From: Acetobacter lovaniensis | Lineage (GTDB): Bacteria; Pseudomonadota; Alphaproteobacteria; Acetobacterales; Acetobacteraceae | Reading direction: 5' to 3' | DNA length: 64,000 nt | Assembly (NCBI RefSeq): GCF_014207635.1 | Contig: NZ_JACHIE010000004.1 | Coordinates: 62,001-126,000 of the forward strand | Shown: positions 46,980-57,146 of the stretch, piece by piece | Position numbering within the stretch: the first letter of the stretch is position 1 | Layout: each line of letters begins with the position of its first letter | The notes under the pieces: model-generated | Databases searched by the model: none | What the model saw: only the letters and a program-made list of their open reading frames with translations | What the model was told of the DNA's origin: nothing | Translations under genes and position numbers: made by a program

Positions 46980-49856
46980 TCAGGGCAGAGGAGCATCTGG
47001 TGCTTCTTCCGCAAGATCCTTTGCCAAGAACCACCATTTTTCACGCGTTTTTTTATTCTGTTTTGCATGATACATGGCTTTGTCAGCCCGTTTGAGCAAA
47101 TACTCGGCATCCAGACCATCCTGTGGGTACAAAGCCACGCCCAGAGTCATGCCCACTGTTGCTGTCTCATCCGCCGTAACGGGGAAAGGCTTTTCAACCG
47201 AAGCATGGAGTGTAGTCAACACAACTTCCACCTGCTCAACGGCCTGCGCTGTTGTCAGCCCTTCAAACACCACAACAAACTCATCCCCTCCCAACCGGGC
47301 AACGTAATCTGTCTGGCGTAGCCGGGCTTGCAGGCTTTGCCCTAGCTGTTGCAAAAGCCTGTCCCCCGCTTCGTGCCCATATGTATCATTCACCAGTTTA
47401 AAACCATCCAGATCAATCAGACCCACGGCAACGCTGGTCGCCTGCCGCTGTGCACGGGCAAGTGCTTGCGGCAGATATTCCGTAAGCGCCAGACGGTTGG
47501 GCAGACCGGTCAGCACATCATGCCGGGCACGGGCGGCCTCCTGCTCCTGCAAACCTTCAATCCGTCGATTAACGTCAAGCTTGTCCAATGCATGCCCCAA
47601 AAGGCTGGTAACCCGTTTGCACAACGCGATGCTCGACTCATCAAATACCTGCATCTGAGGAGAGGCAAAGGTCATAATCGCCCATATCTGCCCATCACGC
47701 CGGATAGGAGCAGACAAGACCGCACGCCAGTTATTGGTGCGTATAAACTCAAAACAGGGGCTGTCAGCCTGTTCGGCCAACTCATCGTTACTGTAAACAA
47801 CGTCTTTTTCCCGCCATGCCCGCGTGACTACAAGAGGCGGAGACAAAGAACAATATCCATCCAGACACGTGTTGATCTGCTCTATACCTTCTGTACCCTC
47901 CCCGGCATGGGCCAAAACCTCCAGTTGCCCCAACTCGCTTACACGACCAATCCACACCGCATGGAACAACGTATCCCGCACCAGATCCTGGCAGGCACGG
48001 CTACACATCTCGTTTTCATTCGTCGCCAGCAGCACGGCATCGGCAGTATTCACCAGCGCATGGTACAGACGCCTTGCCACCTCCCTGCTGGTGACGTCTT
48101 CCAACGTCCAGACAGAAATGTCATTTTGCAGATCAGACAATTTCACGCCTGAAAAATCGACAATCAGCATCTGACCATCAGAACGGGCAAGGCGTACCCC
48201 GGTTACCCGTACCGTACGATTTTGTGCAATCTGCTCATAACCCTCGGTTATACGATCGAACTCGCTTCTCTCCGCATAGATAATTTCGGTTGGTTTACCA
48301 ACAAGAGCATCAGGCTCCAAGCCAAGCATATAAGTGGCATATGAGTTGTTCATCTGAACAACTCTGTTTTTTACAAGTAAAATTCCAACAAGAGAATTAT
48401 CCAGCAAGGCGGCTCTTAACTGCTGGCTGTAAATTCTGTCCAGCCCCATGGAAATATTAATACAGACTTCCTTGAGCAAAATCTGAAGCTGGTCATCAAA
48501 AATATCCACTTTTTCATGATAAACGCTAAAAACAGCCCAGACTTTTCCATCCCTGTAAATCGGCAATGCGGTATTGGAGCGTAGCCCCAGCCTGAGCGCA
48601 CGCTCTTTCCATGGTGCGAGAGTAGCATTCTTTGAAAAAGACACATTGAAAAGAGGCAGACCCGTACGCCAGACTTGCCCAATAGTGCCCTGCCCTTCCG
48701 GCAGGTCCGCGCGCGCAGAGATCGCAATATTATCCAGATATGCCCGCGCACCACTCATAGCTAGCATCTGAAACCACTGCGCCTCATCCGGCCGGGCGAT
48801 CAGGGCAATTTTAAAATGGGTATAGCGTATGGCCATGTCGCAGATTTCCTGCAAAAGACCTGCTTCATCATTTGCCTGACTGGCACATTGGCTGGCCTGC
48901 GCCATAAACGTGTTGAAAGCGGTCAGCCTGCGCAAATGCGCCATCTGCTCATGATCACGCCGACGGATTAAAAACTCACTGAAAAGCAGCAGCAGGACAA
49001 GCAGCAGAACCTCCGCACTCCAGCGCGCGGGGGCCTGCTGGGTGTAGGTGTGCCACACGCGCGAGGAAGACACCGGTGTTTGCACCACAAACGGATAACC
49101 CGGCACAGGAGCCAGCACGACCATTTCCTGCCTGGCAGATAAGGGAGGGTGGACCTGCCCCTGCATATGCAACAACTGCGTCAGGGATTGCCCGCTTCGG
49201 GTGTCAATAACCGTAAAATCCCGGTTCCGATAATCTGGCGGCAGCTCCTGCTCATCCAGAAATCTGCTGATCCGGTAAGGAGACCCTAAAAAATACCCTG
49301 CACTCCCACTGTCTTTCTCACGCACCCGCATGGACAGCACAACAGTCCCCAGAGTTTCCGAATAATGCACAGGCCCCAAAAAATGATAGGGCATTTTGGG
49401 AACGGGGGAAAAATCCCGCAAAGGTTCATCCCGAGTTTTTTTCTGGTCCGATGTGGACCATTGTATGCTCTCACCATCAGCCCCCAACACGTTGAACGTC
49501 GAATACGCCGGGCGTGAAAGCAGATAATGCCGGAGCGACATCTCAACCTGAGGAGAAAGCGGGGGATCAAGCCTGTTCTCCGAGCCACGCAGCGCTGCCA
49601 GAGCCATATCCAGTTCGGTAAAGCGGGTATCCAGCCGCTCCATAATCAGATTGGCATAAACCTGACTATCCCGACGCGCAGCCTCGTTAATCTTGGCAAC
49701 GACGTGCTGATACTCGTCAAACTCGACGGCTGTAGCGCAGATTGCCACAACCAGAACCGGAAGACCGTAACCCATCACCGCACTTGCCGGCTTTTTTATG
49801 GCGTTAAAAGCCTGATAAACAACAGCAAAGAAGGATGAAAATGGACTCACGCGCAT
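46980..49856 (-). CDS. Membrane-anchored sensor diguanylate cyclase (dCache-like/GAF/PAS/GAF/GGDEF)
   Basis: 958 residues. An N-terminal membrane helix (VMGYGLPVLVVAICATAV), a periplasmic sensor of about 230 residues, and a second helix (WSAEVLLLVLLLLFSEFLI) frame a dCache/CHASE-like input. Then come GAF (about 320-470), PAS (475-590), GAF (595-770) and GGDEF (790-940). The active site GGDEF and the inhibitory site RQTD are intact; there is no EAL, so it should make c-di-GMP. The last 370 residues are paralogous to the first half of the globin hybrid at 33166. No clear operon partner; terminator not seen. Confidence 0.88.
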   Translation of the reverse strand: MRVSPFSSFFAVVYQAFNAIKKPASAVMGYGLPVLVVAICATAVEFDEYQHVVAKINEAARRDSQVYANLIMERLDTRFTELDMALAALRGSENRLDPPLSPQVEMSLRHYLLSRPAYSTFNVLGADGESIQWSTSDQKKTRDEPLRDFSPVPKMPYHFLGPVHYSETLGTVVLSMRVREKDSGSAGYFLGSPYRISRFLDEQELPPDYRNRDFTVIDTRSGQSLTQLLHMQGQVHPPLSARQEMVVLAPVPGYPFVVQTPVSSSRVWHTYTQQAPARWSAEVLLLVLLLLFSEFLIRRRDHEQMAHLRRLTAFNTFMAQASQCASQANDEAGLLQEICDMAIRYTHFKIALIARPDEAQWFQMLAMSGARAYLDNIAISARADLPEGQGTIGQVWRTGLPLFNVSFSKNATLAPWKERALRLGLRSNTALPIYRDGKVWAVFSVYHEKVDIFDDQLQILLKEVCINISMGLDRIYSQQLRAALLDNSLVGILLVKNRVVQMNNSYATYMLGLEPDALVGKPTEIIYAERSEFDRITEGYEQIAQNRTVRVTGVRLARSDGQMLIVDFSGVKLSDLQNDISVWTLEDVTSREVARRLYHALVNTADAVLLATNENEMCSRACQDLVRDTLFHAVWIGRVSELGQLEVLAHAGEGTEGIEQINTCLDGYCSLSPPLVVTRAWREKDVVYSNDELAEQADSPCFEFIRTNNWRAVLSAPIRRDGQIWAIMTFASPQMQVFDESSIALCKRVTSLLGHALDKLDVNRRIEGLQEQEAARARHDVLTGLPNRLALTEYLPQALARAQRQATSVAVGLIDLDGFKLVNDTYGHEAGDRLLQQLGQSLQARLRQTDYVARLGGDEFVVVFEGLTTAQAVEQVEVVLTTLHASVEKPFPVTADETATVGMTLGVALYPQDGLDAEYLLKRADKAMYHAKQNKKTREKWWFLAKDLAEEAPDAPLP

Positions 49857-50013
49857 AACCGTATGCTGGATTTTATAACAGGTTCAAAACCAATATATAC
49901 GATGACCTCTCGGACATTCTATATTTTTTAAGTAATGAATACAAATATTTTAAAGATTTTTTACAAGAGCCAACGCACCCGCCAAATTTGCAAAAAGTCA
50001 AACCAAATATAGA

Positions 50014-50685
50014 TTAAACTTCCCGGCTACCCGCATGTGTTGCATTGAGCCTCCGCAAAATCCAGATATGTTCAAACCCCGGCTCTTTTCCTTTTATACC
50101 TCCGGGCACAGTCTGGCGATCAATGCTCGCAATATTATAAACCTGCCCATAATACTGTTCCACATCATACGCCATAATGGCGTAGGGCGGGCCGGACAAA
50201 CGTGACTGATCATATTCAACACAAATCAAAAACTGTTCTGCTGAACAGGAAATCTCCATCACATGGTGCGTATAGCGTATGCGCATCTCTTCCGGCAAAG
50301 CCACCAGAGCCGCCCGGTCATAAACTGCATCAACCGGACCAAGCAGGGCGTGTGTCAGCACAAAAAAATCTGCTACGAAAATTTTTATATGAGGCCCTTC
50401 AAACACCTCAATGTCTGGAGACAGAGAGAACACAACGGGCTCAATACCCAACTCAGCAAAAAGCTGCTCAACCGCCAAACGGCTCAGTTCCACACCAACA
50501 ACATTGTACCCTTCTGCCATGAGCCAGTGGATATCAAGCGTTTTTCCACACAATGGCACAAAAACCCTGCTCCTTGGAGCCAGACCAAGGATGGAAAAAT
50601 ACTCCACAAGAGCATGATGTGGGCATGGGGTATGAAACCCGATCTCGTTTTGACGCCATTTTGCAAGCCAGAACTCTGCGTTCAT
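50014..50685 (-). CDS. tpm: Thiopurine S-methyltransferase family protein
   Basis: 223 residues from ATG at 50685 (GGAGG upstream; a TTG two codons earlier is less likely). TPMT features: WLAKWRQNEIGFHTP at the start, the SAM site RVFVPLCGKTLDIHWLMAEG, and YDRAALVALPEEMR. Bacterial TPMTs methylate thiols and can methylate selenium and tellurium compounds. The physiological substrate here is unknown. The gene lies just after the YnfA-family gene on the same strand (34 bases), so cotranscription is likely. Confidence 0.92.
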   Translation of the reverse strand: MNAEFWLAKWRQNEIGFHTPCPHHALVEYFSILGLAPRSRVFVPLCGKTLDIHWLMAEGYNVVGVELSRLAVEQLFAELGIEPVVFSLSPDIEVFEGPHIKIFVADFFVLTHALLGPVDAVYDRAALVALPEEMRIRYTHHVMEISCSAEQFLICVEYDQSRLSGPPYAIMAYDVEQYYGQVYNIASIDRQTVPGGIKGKEPGFEHIWILRRLNATHAGSREV

Positions 50686-50719
50686 GAACAACCATGCCTC
50701 CGCCAGAACAAATCATCAC

Positions 50720-51046
50720 TCACCGTGTATGTGGTGCCAGCAGAATGACGACTGCCCCTAGCAAACACAGACCCGCACCAAGAAAATCCCACCGATCTGG
50801 TTGCATACCTTCTGCAAACCACATCCACAGAACCGCAACCAGAATATAGATACCCCCATACGCAGCATAGGCGCGACCCGCTACGGATGTATCGATCAAC
50901 GTCAAAAGATACGCGAACAAAAGCAGGCAACAACAACCCGGCACAAGCCAGACAGGCGTTTTTCCCAGACGCAGCCACATCCAGAATGCAAAACACCCTC
51001 CAATTTCGGCTATTGCGGCAGCCAGAAAAATCAAGCCCGTCTTCAT
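50720..51046 (-). CDS. YnfA/UPF0060-family inner-membrane protein
   Basis: 108 residues with four membrane spans: [20 protein letters not shown], a [19 protein letters not shown] span, [18 protein letters not shown] and [16 protein letters not shown]. The [10 protein letters not shown] and [12 protein letters not shown] motifs are those of UPF0060. The family belongs to the drug/metabolite transporter group, but transport by it is not firmly shown. Probably in one unit with tpm. Confidence 0.9.
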   Translation of the reverse strand: MKTGLIFLAAAIAEIGGCFAFWMWLRLGKTPVWLVPGCCCLLLFAYLLTLIDTSVAGRAYAAYGGIYILVAVLWMWFAEGMQPDRWDFLGAGLCLLGAVVILLAPHTR

Positions 51047-51761
51047 GCCTTACTTGTCACAAACACACATCTGATCCCTCACGCACCACACAATAAACCC
51101 GAGAGACGGATCGTTGTGCATATCACGCCTGGAGGTAGAAACCTGAGATTAAAATTCGGCCATTTAAAACCGAATCAAACAATACCGTCCCCCATGATTT
51201 TGTGGCGAAAAACCACTCTCCCCGTCAAAAACAGACTTGGGGAATTTCCCGTTAACACACTGTAAAATTATATTTTTTTACCAAATGTTAACAAATATGT
51301 GTCCCCCCTACCCTTATAACGCCAATGTGATAATGATGATACGAAAATCACGATAAACTTGAGGGAAAGGTTTTTTACTACAGCGCAATCTCAAAAAATC
51401 CTGAAACATTTTTTAACACACGTAATAAAAATAGAAACATCATCCATGTCATCACAAGGGAATATATGTGGCATGCGTTTGTATATTTTGAACGTTATTT
51501 TTGAAACCAACTTAAAAACACTGATATTGTATTCTGTTTATCTTATTTTTCCTTGCATGTTAATCCAGTTGTTGAAAAATGAACTTTCATTCTCTCTTGC
51601 CTACAGAAAAATTTATTTGACTTACCCCTTTCCCGTATATTCAAACTTCAAAAGATGCTCCATAACAAATCATGCCTTCCCCGTGCCTGCTCTTTTATCT
51701 GGCATGAGTGTCATGGGGTCGACATCCCTCTGGTTTAGCCTTCTGCCTAAAGATTGAGTCC
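51047..51761. other. AT-rich intergenic region, no convincing gene
   Basis: 715 bases between divergent ynfA-like and GGDEF/EAL genes. AT content is high from about 51240 to 51660. A 132-codon frame at 51359-51757 has no ribosome site, no family and a composition dictated by the AT-rich DNA. It should contain the promoter of the GGDEF/EAL gene. No hairpin or RNA family was recognised. Confidence 0.4.
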
Positions 51762-53966
51762 ATGCCAGACCCTACAAACCCGTTCACATTCTTGAACCAT
51801 GTCGATAAATTTTACGCAGCCATACTTGAGCAGGCGACTGATGGTGTCGTCATCATTGATGACCAGAACAGAATTGTTTTTTTCAATGCCGCGGCAGAGC
51901 ATCTGTGGGGGTGTCCAGCCTCCGCGGTTTTAGGGAACCATGTTGATCAGCTGGTTCCAATGGAACACCGCAAGCACCATGATGACTACATCGAGCGTCA
52001 TCGCCTGACGGGTCTTCACCGCGTTGTCAACACATCGCGCGAGGTTACGTTTGTACGAAGCAACGGAGATTATGTTGCTGCGGAACTCTCACTGTCCACG
52101 GCCCTGATCGGAGCAGACAACAAACGCTATTATATGGCTTTTATCAAAGGGGTAACCGAAGAGGTCCACCGTCGCACGCTACTGGAACTGCAAAGTCAGG
52201 TTTTTGCGGCTCTGGCAGACTACACAACCATCCAGGATGTTGCGGATATGCTGTGTGGCAAGGTGGAGCAGCTTGTTCCCAACAGCATAGCCACACTCCT
52301 GCATATTACCACACAGGGTGGGCTTTCCATCCTTTCCGGGAAAAGTCTGCCCAGCAGCAAGATCAACAAGCTGGACAATCTGATTCTGACCGCTTCTGAT
52401 ATTCAGGACCTGCGCACAAACCCGCACCACGCCTGCGCCCTGATCTGGACCCCAAAACAGGGGCAGAACCAGCACAGCGACCTGCATGACTGCTGGGCAT
52501 CCGCCATATGCAACGCCGCGGGTGAACTGATCGGTATTTTTGCGCTTTTTTCGCGCAACAAGGAAAAAATTACTGACTGGCCACAGAAAATTGTCACAGG
52601 TTGCATACCATCCTGCGCATCTATTATTGGCCATGAAAAAACACTCGATAGAATCAATAATTTCAACAATATTGATCCTCTTACCGGGCTTTTGAACAGA
52701 ACAGCCCTGGCCACCCGCCTGAGGCAGATGCTAGCGCAGCCCGAACAGGCTCCCTTTGCTATTCTGATGCTTGACGTTGATCTTTTGCAAGATGTCAACA
52801 ACGTCATGGGGTACAATAGCGGTGACATCCTGCTCCAGACCATTGCCCGCCGCATTGCCGCCTTCTGTCGGGGTCACAATCTGGTTGCCCGGTTGGGTGG
52901 AGATGATTTTGTCGTTGTCATGCCAGATACGGATCGCAACAAGGCCTGCAAACTGGCCCATGAACTGAATTGCATATCCCGCGAACCCATAGAGGTGAAA
53001 GGCCGCGATCTGGTTGCCTCCCTGAGCATAGGAATCAGCCTTTACCCTGATGATGGCACGGAAATAGAGGAAATACTCGGCGCGTCGGAAACTGCCATGC
53101 GACAGACCAAAAAACAGGCACGGGGTGGGTTCCGGTTTTTTGGCAAAGGAGGCAACAGCAATGTGCGCGAACGCCTTATCATTGGCTCCGCTCTGCGCGA
53201 TGCGTTGCAAAAGACACAGCTCCATCTGGTCTATCAGCCCCAGATCTGTGCTTTGACGGGCACCCTGTGCGGGGTTGAGGCACTCAGCCGCTGGCAACAC
53301 CCCACACTTGGTTTTATTCCACCCTCCACCTTTATCCCCATCGCCGAGGAAACCGGGCAGATCGAAGCCATAGGTCTGTGGTCACTGGATAAATCCTGCC
53401 AGCAGGTCATAGAATGGGAGCTGAATGATGTTTATGTTCCCGTTGTCAGTGTGAATATGTCAGCCGTTCATTTTTGCAGCATGGACCTGCCAGACCAGAT
53501 CCTGTCCGTATTGCAGAAGTACAATCTGGCCCCGCAGCGCCTGACCATAGAAATTACCGAAAGTGTGGCCATGCGGCAGGACCCCGAAACAGCCGCCAAC
53601 CTGACAGCCATCCGCGACATTGGCGTTGGCCTGTCCATGGATGATTTTGGCACGGGTTTTTCGTCCCTGTCACGGCTTGCCCAGCTTCCCCTGACAGAAA
53701 TCAAGATCGACCGCAGTTTTATTGAAAATTTTGAAAACGACATCAGTTCCCTTGTTGTTGCCGAAGCGGCAATCAACATTGGCAAACGTCTTGGTATCAA
53801 GGTTGTCACCGAAGGTGTCGAGCACGAAGCGCAGGAGACCAAGTTGCAGCAACTGGGCTGTGATATCCTGCAAGGCTATTTTTACAGCAGGCCTCTACCC
53901 GCCAATGACATGTCACTCTGGCTGGACGCATTCCCCACCAGACGGGCAGCCTCCCCTCTGTCCTGA
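51762..53966 (+). CDS. Heme-PAS / GAF / GGDEF / EAL protein, second copy
   Basis: 734 residues from ATG at 51762, giving an N-terminus collinear with the paralogue at 2137. PAS His73 (RKHHDDYIERH) and distal-side Thr91 fall at exactly the same residue numbers as in the other copy. The GGDDF motif lacks an RxxD site. The EAL domain is complete: GVEALSRWQHP, the asparagine in SVNMSA, LSMDDFGTGFSS, KIDRSF and VTEGVE. Probably an oxygen- or redox-regulated c-di-GMP phosphodiesterase of the PdeA1/DosP type. The two genes look like an old duplication. Here it stands alone between an AT-rich promoter region and nrtR. Confidence 0.88.
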   Translation: MPDPTNPFTFLNHVDKFYAAILEQATDGVVIIDDQNRIVFFNAAAEHLWGCPASAVLGNHVDQLVPMEHRKHHDDYIERHRLTGLHRVVNTSREVTFVRSNGDYVAAELSLSTALIGADNKRYYMAFIKGVTEEVHRRTLLELQSQVFAALADYTTIQDVADMLCGKVEQLVPNSIATLLHITTQGGLSILSGKSLPSSKINKLDNLILTASDIQDLRTNPHHACALIWTPKQGQNQHSDLHDCWASAICNAAGELIGIFALFSRNKEKITDWPQKIVTGCIPSCASIIGHEKTLDRINNFNNIDPLTGLLNRTALATRLRQMLAQPEQAPFAILMLDVDLLQDVNNVMGYNSGDILLQTIARRIAAFCRGHNLVARLGGDDFVVVMPDTDRNKACKLAHELNCISREPIEVKGRDLVASLSIGISLYPDDGTEIEEILGASETAMRQTKKQARGGFRFFGKGGNSNVRERLIIGSALRDALQKTQLHLVYQPQICALTGTLCGVEALSRWQHPTLGFIPPSTFIPIAEETGQIEAIGLWSLDKSCQQVIEWELNDVYVPVVSVNMSAVHFCSMDLPDQILSVLQKYNLAPQRLTIEITESVAMRQDPETAANLTAIRDIGVGLSMDDFGTGFSSLSRLAQLPLTEIKIDRSFIENFENDISSLVVAEAAINIGKRLGIKVVTEGVEHEAQETKLQQLGCDILQGYFYSRPLPANDMSLWLDAFPTRRAASPLS

Positions 53967-54089
53967 GCCAGCCTGTCCTATGCTCCCATCTCGCTCTACC
54001 GGAGCAAAACCGGCCATTCCAGCGCGTCCTCATGCACCCTGATGGTATGACACTTGCCAGACACCAAACGTTCAGACACTTTGCCAACC

Positions 54090-55007
54090 ATGATCAGTCC
54101 TTTGGCCACTTCCATACCCCAAAACGCACAGCCGGTATTATGTGAAGCCGAACTGGTGGCTGTTCTGGTCAGCATCAGCAACAATACGCCGCACATTCTG
54201 ACACTGGAGCATGGCCACTCCTTTCCGTCCGGCCCACTTATGGTGGAGCATCGCTCCTTGCAAAAAGGGATGCGCAACTGGGTGGAACACCAGACCGGCC
54301 TCAAGCTTGGTCATACAGAACAGCTTTATACCTTCGCCGACCCATTGCATGGGCACGGCCACCAGAGGGTACAGATTTCCTATATGGCGTTCATCCGCCA
54401 GAACTGCGACCACAGTCTGGCCGAACGTTCCATTTACGACTACTTCCCGTGGGAAGACCGGCGGGATGCAACGTCCTGCCCATTGCTGCACACCATTGCC
54501 ACGCGCCTCAAACAGTGGGCGGCAGATAACATGCAGCTCTGGCAAAGATGTACCACTGTTTTTGGCCTTGAGAACCACGTCTGGAACGATGAACTCAGCC
54601 TCCAGCGTTATGAACTGCTGTGGGAGGCCGGGCTTGTGCCCGAATCCTCGTGGCAGAATGGCGCGCACCTGCCGGGCCTGAGCATGCACCGCGACTACCG
54701 GCGTATTCTGGCTACAGCGCTCTCACGTATGCGGGCAAAAATCCGCTACACCCCGGCAGTGTTCGACCTACTGCCCCGGCAGTTTACCCTGTTACAGCTT
54801 CAGCAGGCCATGGAGGCTCTGGCAGGGCGCGCCATGCACAAACAGAACTTCCGACGGCTTGTGCAGCAGCAGAAACTGGTCAGCCGCACTGAGGAATACG
54901 ATTCTCCCCCGCAGGGCCGACCAGCACAACTGTATCAATTCGCACCCGAAACAGCCGAACACTGCTATCTGGCGGGGGCCAAACTTCCTTTACCTGCCAT
55001 CTCCTGA
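54090..55007 (+). CDS. nrtR: NrtR, Nudix-type repressor of NAD biosynthesis
   Basis: 305 residues from ATG at 54090 (a TTG at 54054 is also possible). The N-terminal Nudix-like domain lacks the full Nudix box (no GX5EX7REUXEEXGU), as expected for a regulator that binds ADP-ribose or NAD derivatives without hydrolysis. The C-terminal winged helix includes LLPRQFTLLQLQQAMEAL and FRRLVQQQKLV. It stands 86 bases before nadA, and a long inverted repeat lies between them. It likely represses nadA-nadC when NAD metabolites signal sufficiency. Confidence 0.88.
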   Translation: MISPLATSIPQNAQPVLCEAELVAVLVSISNNTPHILTLEHGHSFPSGPLMVEHRSLQKGMRNWVEHQTGLKLGHTEQLYTFADPLHGHGHQRVQISYMAFIRQNCDHSLAERSIYDYFPWEDRRDATSCPLLHTIATRLKQWAADNMQLWQRCTTVFGLENHVWNDELSLQRYELLWEAGLVPESSWQNGAHLPGLSMHRDYRRILATALSRMRAKIRYTPAVFDLLPRQFTLLQLQQAMEALAGRAMHKQNFRRLVQQQKLVSRTEEYDSPPQGRPAQLYQFAPETAEHCYLAGAKLPLPAIS

Positions 55008-55041
55008 AAAAGTGTTTGGTTCGACCCTTGCAATTTCTGAA

Positions 55042-55074
55042 TGCTATATATACTCAATAAGAGCATATATAGCA
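55042..55074. promoter_or_regulatory. Candidate NrtR operator upstream of nadA
   Basis: GCTATATATACTC (55043-55055), a 5-base spacer, then GAGCATATATAGC (55061-55073) form an inverted repeat with one mismatch; the flanking T/A pair extends it to 14 bases per arm. It ends 20 bases before the nadA ATG, so bound protein would block transcription or translation. Confidence 0.75.
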
Positions 55075-55093
55075 CGGGAAACGGAACACAACC

Positions 55094-56074
55094 ATGTCTG
55101 CCTCTCTCATGCCCAGCAGGGATGAATTATACCACCCTGTTGCCCACATTATGCTGCGGGACCAATGGGAAGCCAATTACGCGGCGGATATCGAAGCCAT
55201 CCTGCGCCTGAAGCAGGAAAAAAACGCCGTCATTCTGGCCCATAATTACCAAACGCCGGAAATCTTCCATTGCGTGGCAGATATCCGGGGCGACAGTCTG
55301 GCTCTGGCCCGTGCGGCACAAACGGTGGATGCCTCCACCATGGTGATGGCGGGCGTGCATTTTATGGCCGAAACAGCAAAACTGCTGAACCCGGAAAAAA
55401 CTGTTCTGATCCCGGATGCCACGGCAGGATGCTCTCTGGCCGAAGGCATTACCGCAGACAACGTAAGAACGCTCAAAAAGCGCTACCCCGGTGTGCCCGT
55501 TGTAACCTACGTCAACAGCACAGCCGATGTAAAAGCGGAAAGCGATGTCTGCTGCACATCGGGCAATGCACGCCGCATTGTGGAAAGTCTGGGTGTTCCC
55601 CGCGTGATTATGATCCCCGATGAGTTTCTGGCCCGTAACATCGAAGCCGAAACCGGCATAGAAATGCTGACATGGCCAGCCCACTGCGAGGTGCATGAAC
55701 GCTTTACCCCGCAGGAAATCCGCCAGTACCGCCGCCTGCACCCAGGTGTAAGCGTCATTGCGCACCCCGAATGCCCACCCGACGTGGTTGCAGAGGCCGA
55801 CCATGCAGGGTCCACTGCACAGATGATCAGCTTTATTGACCAGACAAAACCGCAAAAAGTCCTGCTGGTTACAGAATGTTCCATGAGCGACAACCTTGCG
55901 GCACTCTACCCGCAAACGCAGTTTGTGCGTCCGTGCAACCTATGCCCACACATGAAGCGGATTACCCTGTCCAATATCCGTCAGGCGCTGGAAACCATGC
56001 AGACGGAAGTAACCATCCCTGAACACCTGCAACACCCCGCTCGTATGGCGGTTGAGCGGATGCTGGCAATTTAA
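55094..56074 (+). CDS. nadA: NadA, quinolinate synthase
   Basis: 326 residues. It condenses iminoaspartate with dihydroxyacetone phosphate to quinolinate using a [4Fe-4S] cluster. Cluster and active-site regions: ILAHNYQTPEIFHCVADIRG, DATAGCSLAEGI, SDVCCTSGNARRIVE and the C-terminal NLCPHMKRITL. GGAA lies upstream. The next gene is nadC, 21 bases away. The iminoaspartate source (nadB oxidase or aspartate dehydrogenase) is not in this cluster. Confidence 0.96.
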   Translation: MSASLMPSRDELYHPVAHIMLRDQWEANYAADIEAILRLKQEKNAVILAHNYQTPEIFHCVADIRGDSLALARAAQTVDASTMVMAGVHFMAETAKLLNPEKTVLIPDATAGCSLAEGITADNVRTLKKRYPGVPVVTYVNSTADVKAESDVCCTSGNARRIVESLGVPRVIMIPDEFLARNIEAETGIEMLTWPAHCEVHERFTPQEIRQYRRLHPGVSVIAHPECPPDVVAEADHAGSTAQMISFIDQTKPQKVLLVTECSMSDNLAALYPQTQFVRPCNLCPHMKRITLSNIRQALETMQTEVTIPEHLQHPARMAVERMLAI

Positions 56075-56095
56075 GCCCCCAGACCGGAGCCTGAC

Positions 56096-56959
56096 ATGAC
56101 CACAAACCTGCATCTTCCCACCCTTTTATGGGAGCCCATTGTGCGCACCGCACTCATGGAAGATCTGGGAATTGGGGGAGATGTCACCACGCAGGCGCTG
56201 GCCCAGCCGGGGCAGCAGTTGCATGCCATCTTCCGCAGCCGCCAGAATGGTGTTCTGTGCGGGCTGGAAGGAGCCCGGCAGGCTTTTGCCATACTGGACC
56301 CGAGCGTGCGCTTCAGCCAGATGAAGCAAGATGGCAGCCAGATTGCACAAGGTGACGTTCTGGCCACCGTGGAAGGTAACGCGACTACCCTGCTGGCTGG
56401 GGAGCGCACGGCATTGAACCTGCTGTCGCACCTGAGCGGTATCGCCACGCATACGCACCATATTGTACAGGCGGTGGCAGGCACCAAAGCCCGCGTGGCC
56501 TGCACCCGCAAAACCCTGCCGGGTTTAAGAAGCCTGCAAAAATACGCGGTGCGGGCCGGGGGCGGGAGCAGCCACAGGCTCCGGCTGGACGATGCCATTC
56601 TGATCAAGGACAACCATATTGCCCTATGCGGTGGCAACATACAAAAAGCCCTGCTTTCTGCCCGTACCTACGCAGGACACCTGATGAAGGTGGAACTGGA
56701 AGTCGATACCCTTGAACAGCTTGAGGAAGCCCTGTCCGGCCCGGGGGCGGACGTTTATCTGCTGGATAACATGTCCGTACCCCAGCTTGAACAGGCCGTA
56801 CGCATGATTAACGGGCGCGCACTGGCCGAAGCCTCTGGCGGTATCACGCTCAAGACGGCCCGCGCTATTGCCCAGACCGGAGTGGATGTGCTCTCGCTCG
56901 GCTGGCTGACCCACAGTGTGCAGGCACTCGATATTGGTCTGGATATTGTGCAGAGCTAG
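56096..56959 (+). CDS. nadC: NadC, quinolinate phosphoribosyltransferase
   Basis: 287 residues, standard length. Motifs: EDLGIGGDVTTQAL, ARVACTRKTLPGLRSLQKYA, GGGSSHRLRLDDAILIKDNH and EASGGITLKTARAIAQTGVD. It converts quinolinate and PRPP to nicotinate mononucleotide. Cotranscribed with nadA. It is the catalytic NadC, distinct from its paralogue ModD at 4577. Confidence 0.97.
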   Translation: MTTNLHLPTLLWEPIVRTALMEDLGIGGDVTTQALAQPGQQLHAIFRSRQNGVLCGLEGARQAFAILDPSVRFSQMKQDGSQIAQGDVLATVEGNATTLLAGERTALNLLSHLSGIATHTHHIVQAVAGTKARVACTRKTLPGLRSLQKYAVRAGGGSSHRLRLDDAILIKDNHIALCGGNIQKALLSARTYAGHLMKVELEVDTLEQLEEALSGPGADVYLLDNMSVPQLEQAVRMINGRALAEASGGITLKTARAIAQTGVDVLSLGWLTHSVQALDIGLDIVQS

Positions 56960-57146
56960 GCACCAGCTCCCGCCCTTCCGGCGTCCATAAAACCCGTAAA
57001 ACCACGTTTTGCAGGCAGGAACACACCACAGGAACCCAGAGAGCGGGCTTTCCGCTTGAGATACGAGTGCCATCCTCCTAATATGCGGTACGTAGAAGCA
57101 CTGGTATTTTGCCAGCCCGCCATGCAATGCTCAAAGGTGCCTGTTA

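Noticed and set aside
51359-51757. 132-codon frame before the second heme-PAS gene
   Set aside because: AT-driven composition, no ribosome site, no similarity; overlaps nothing but is not convincing as a protein.
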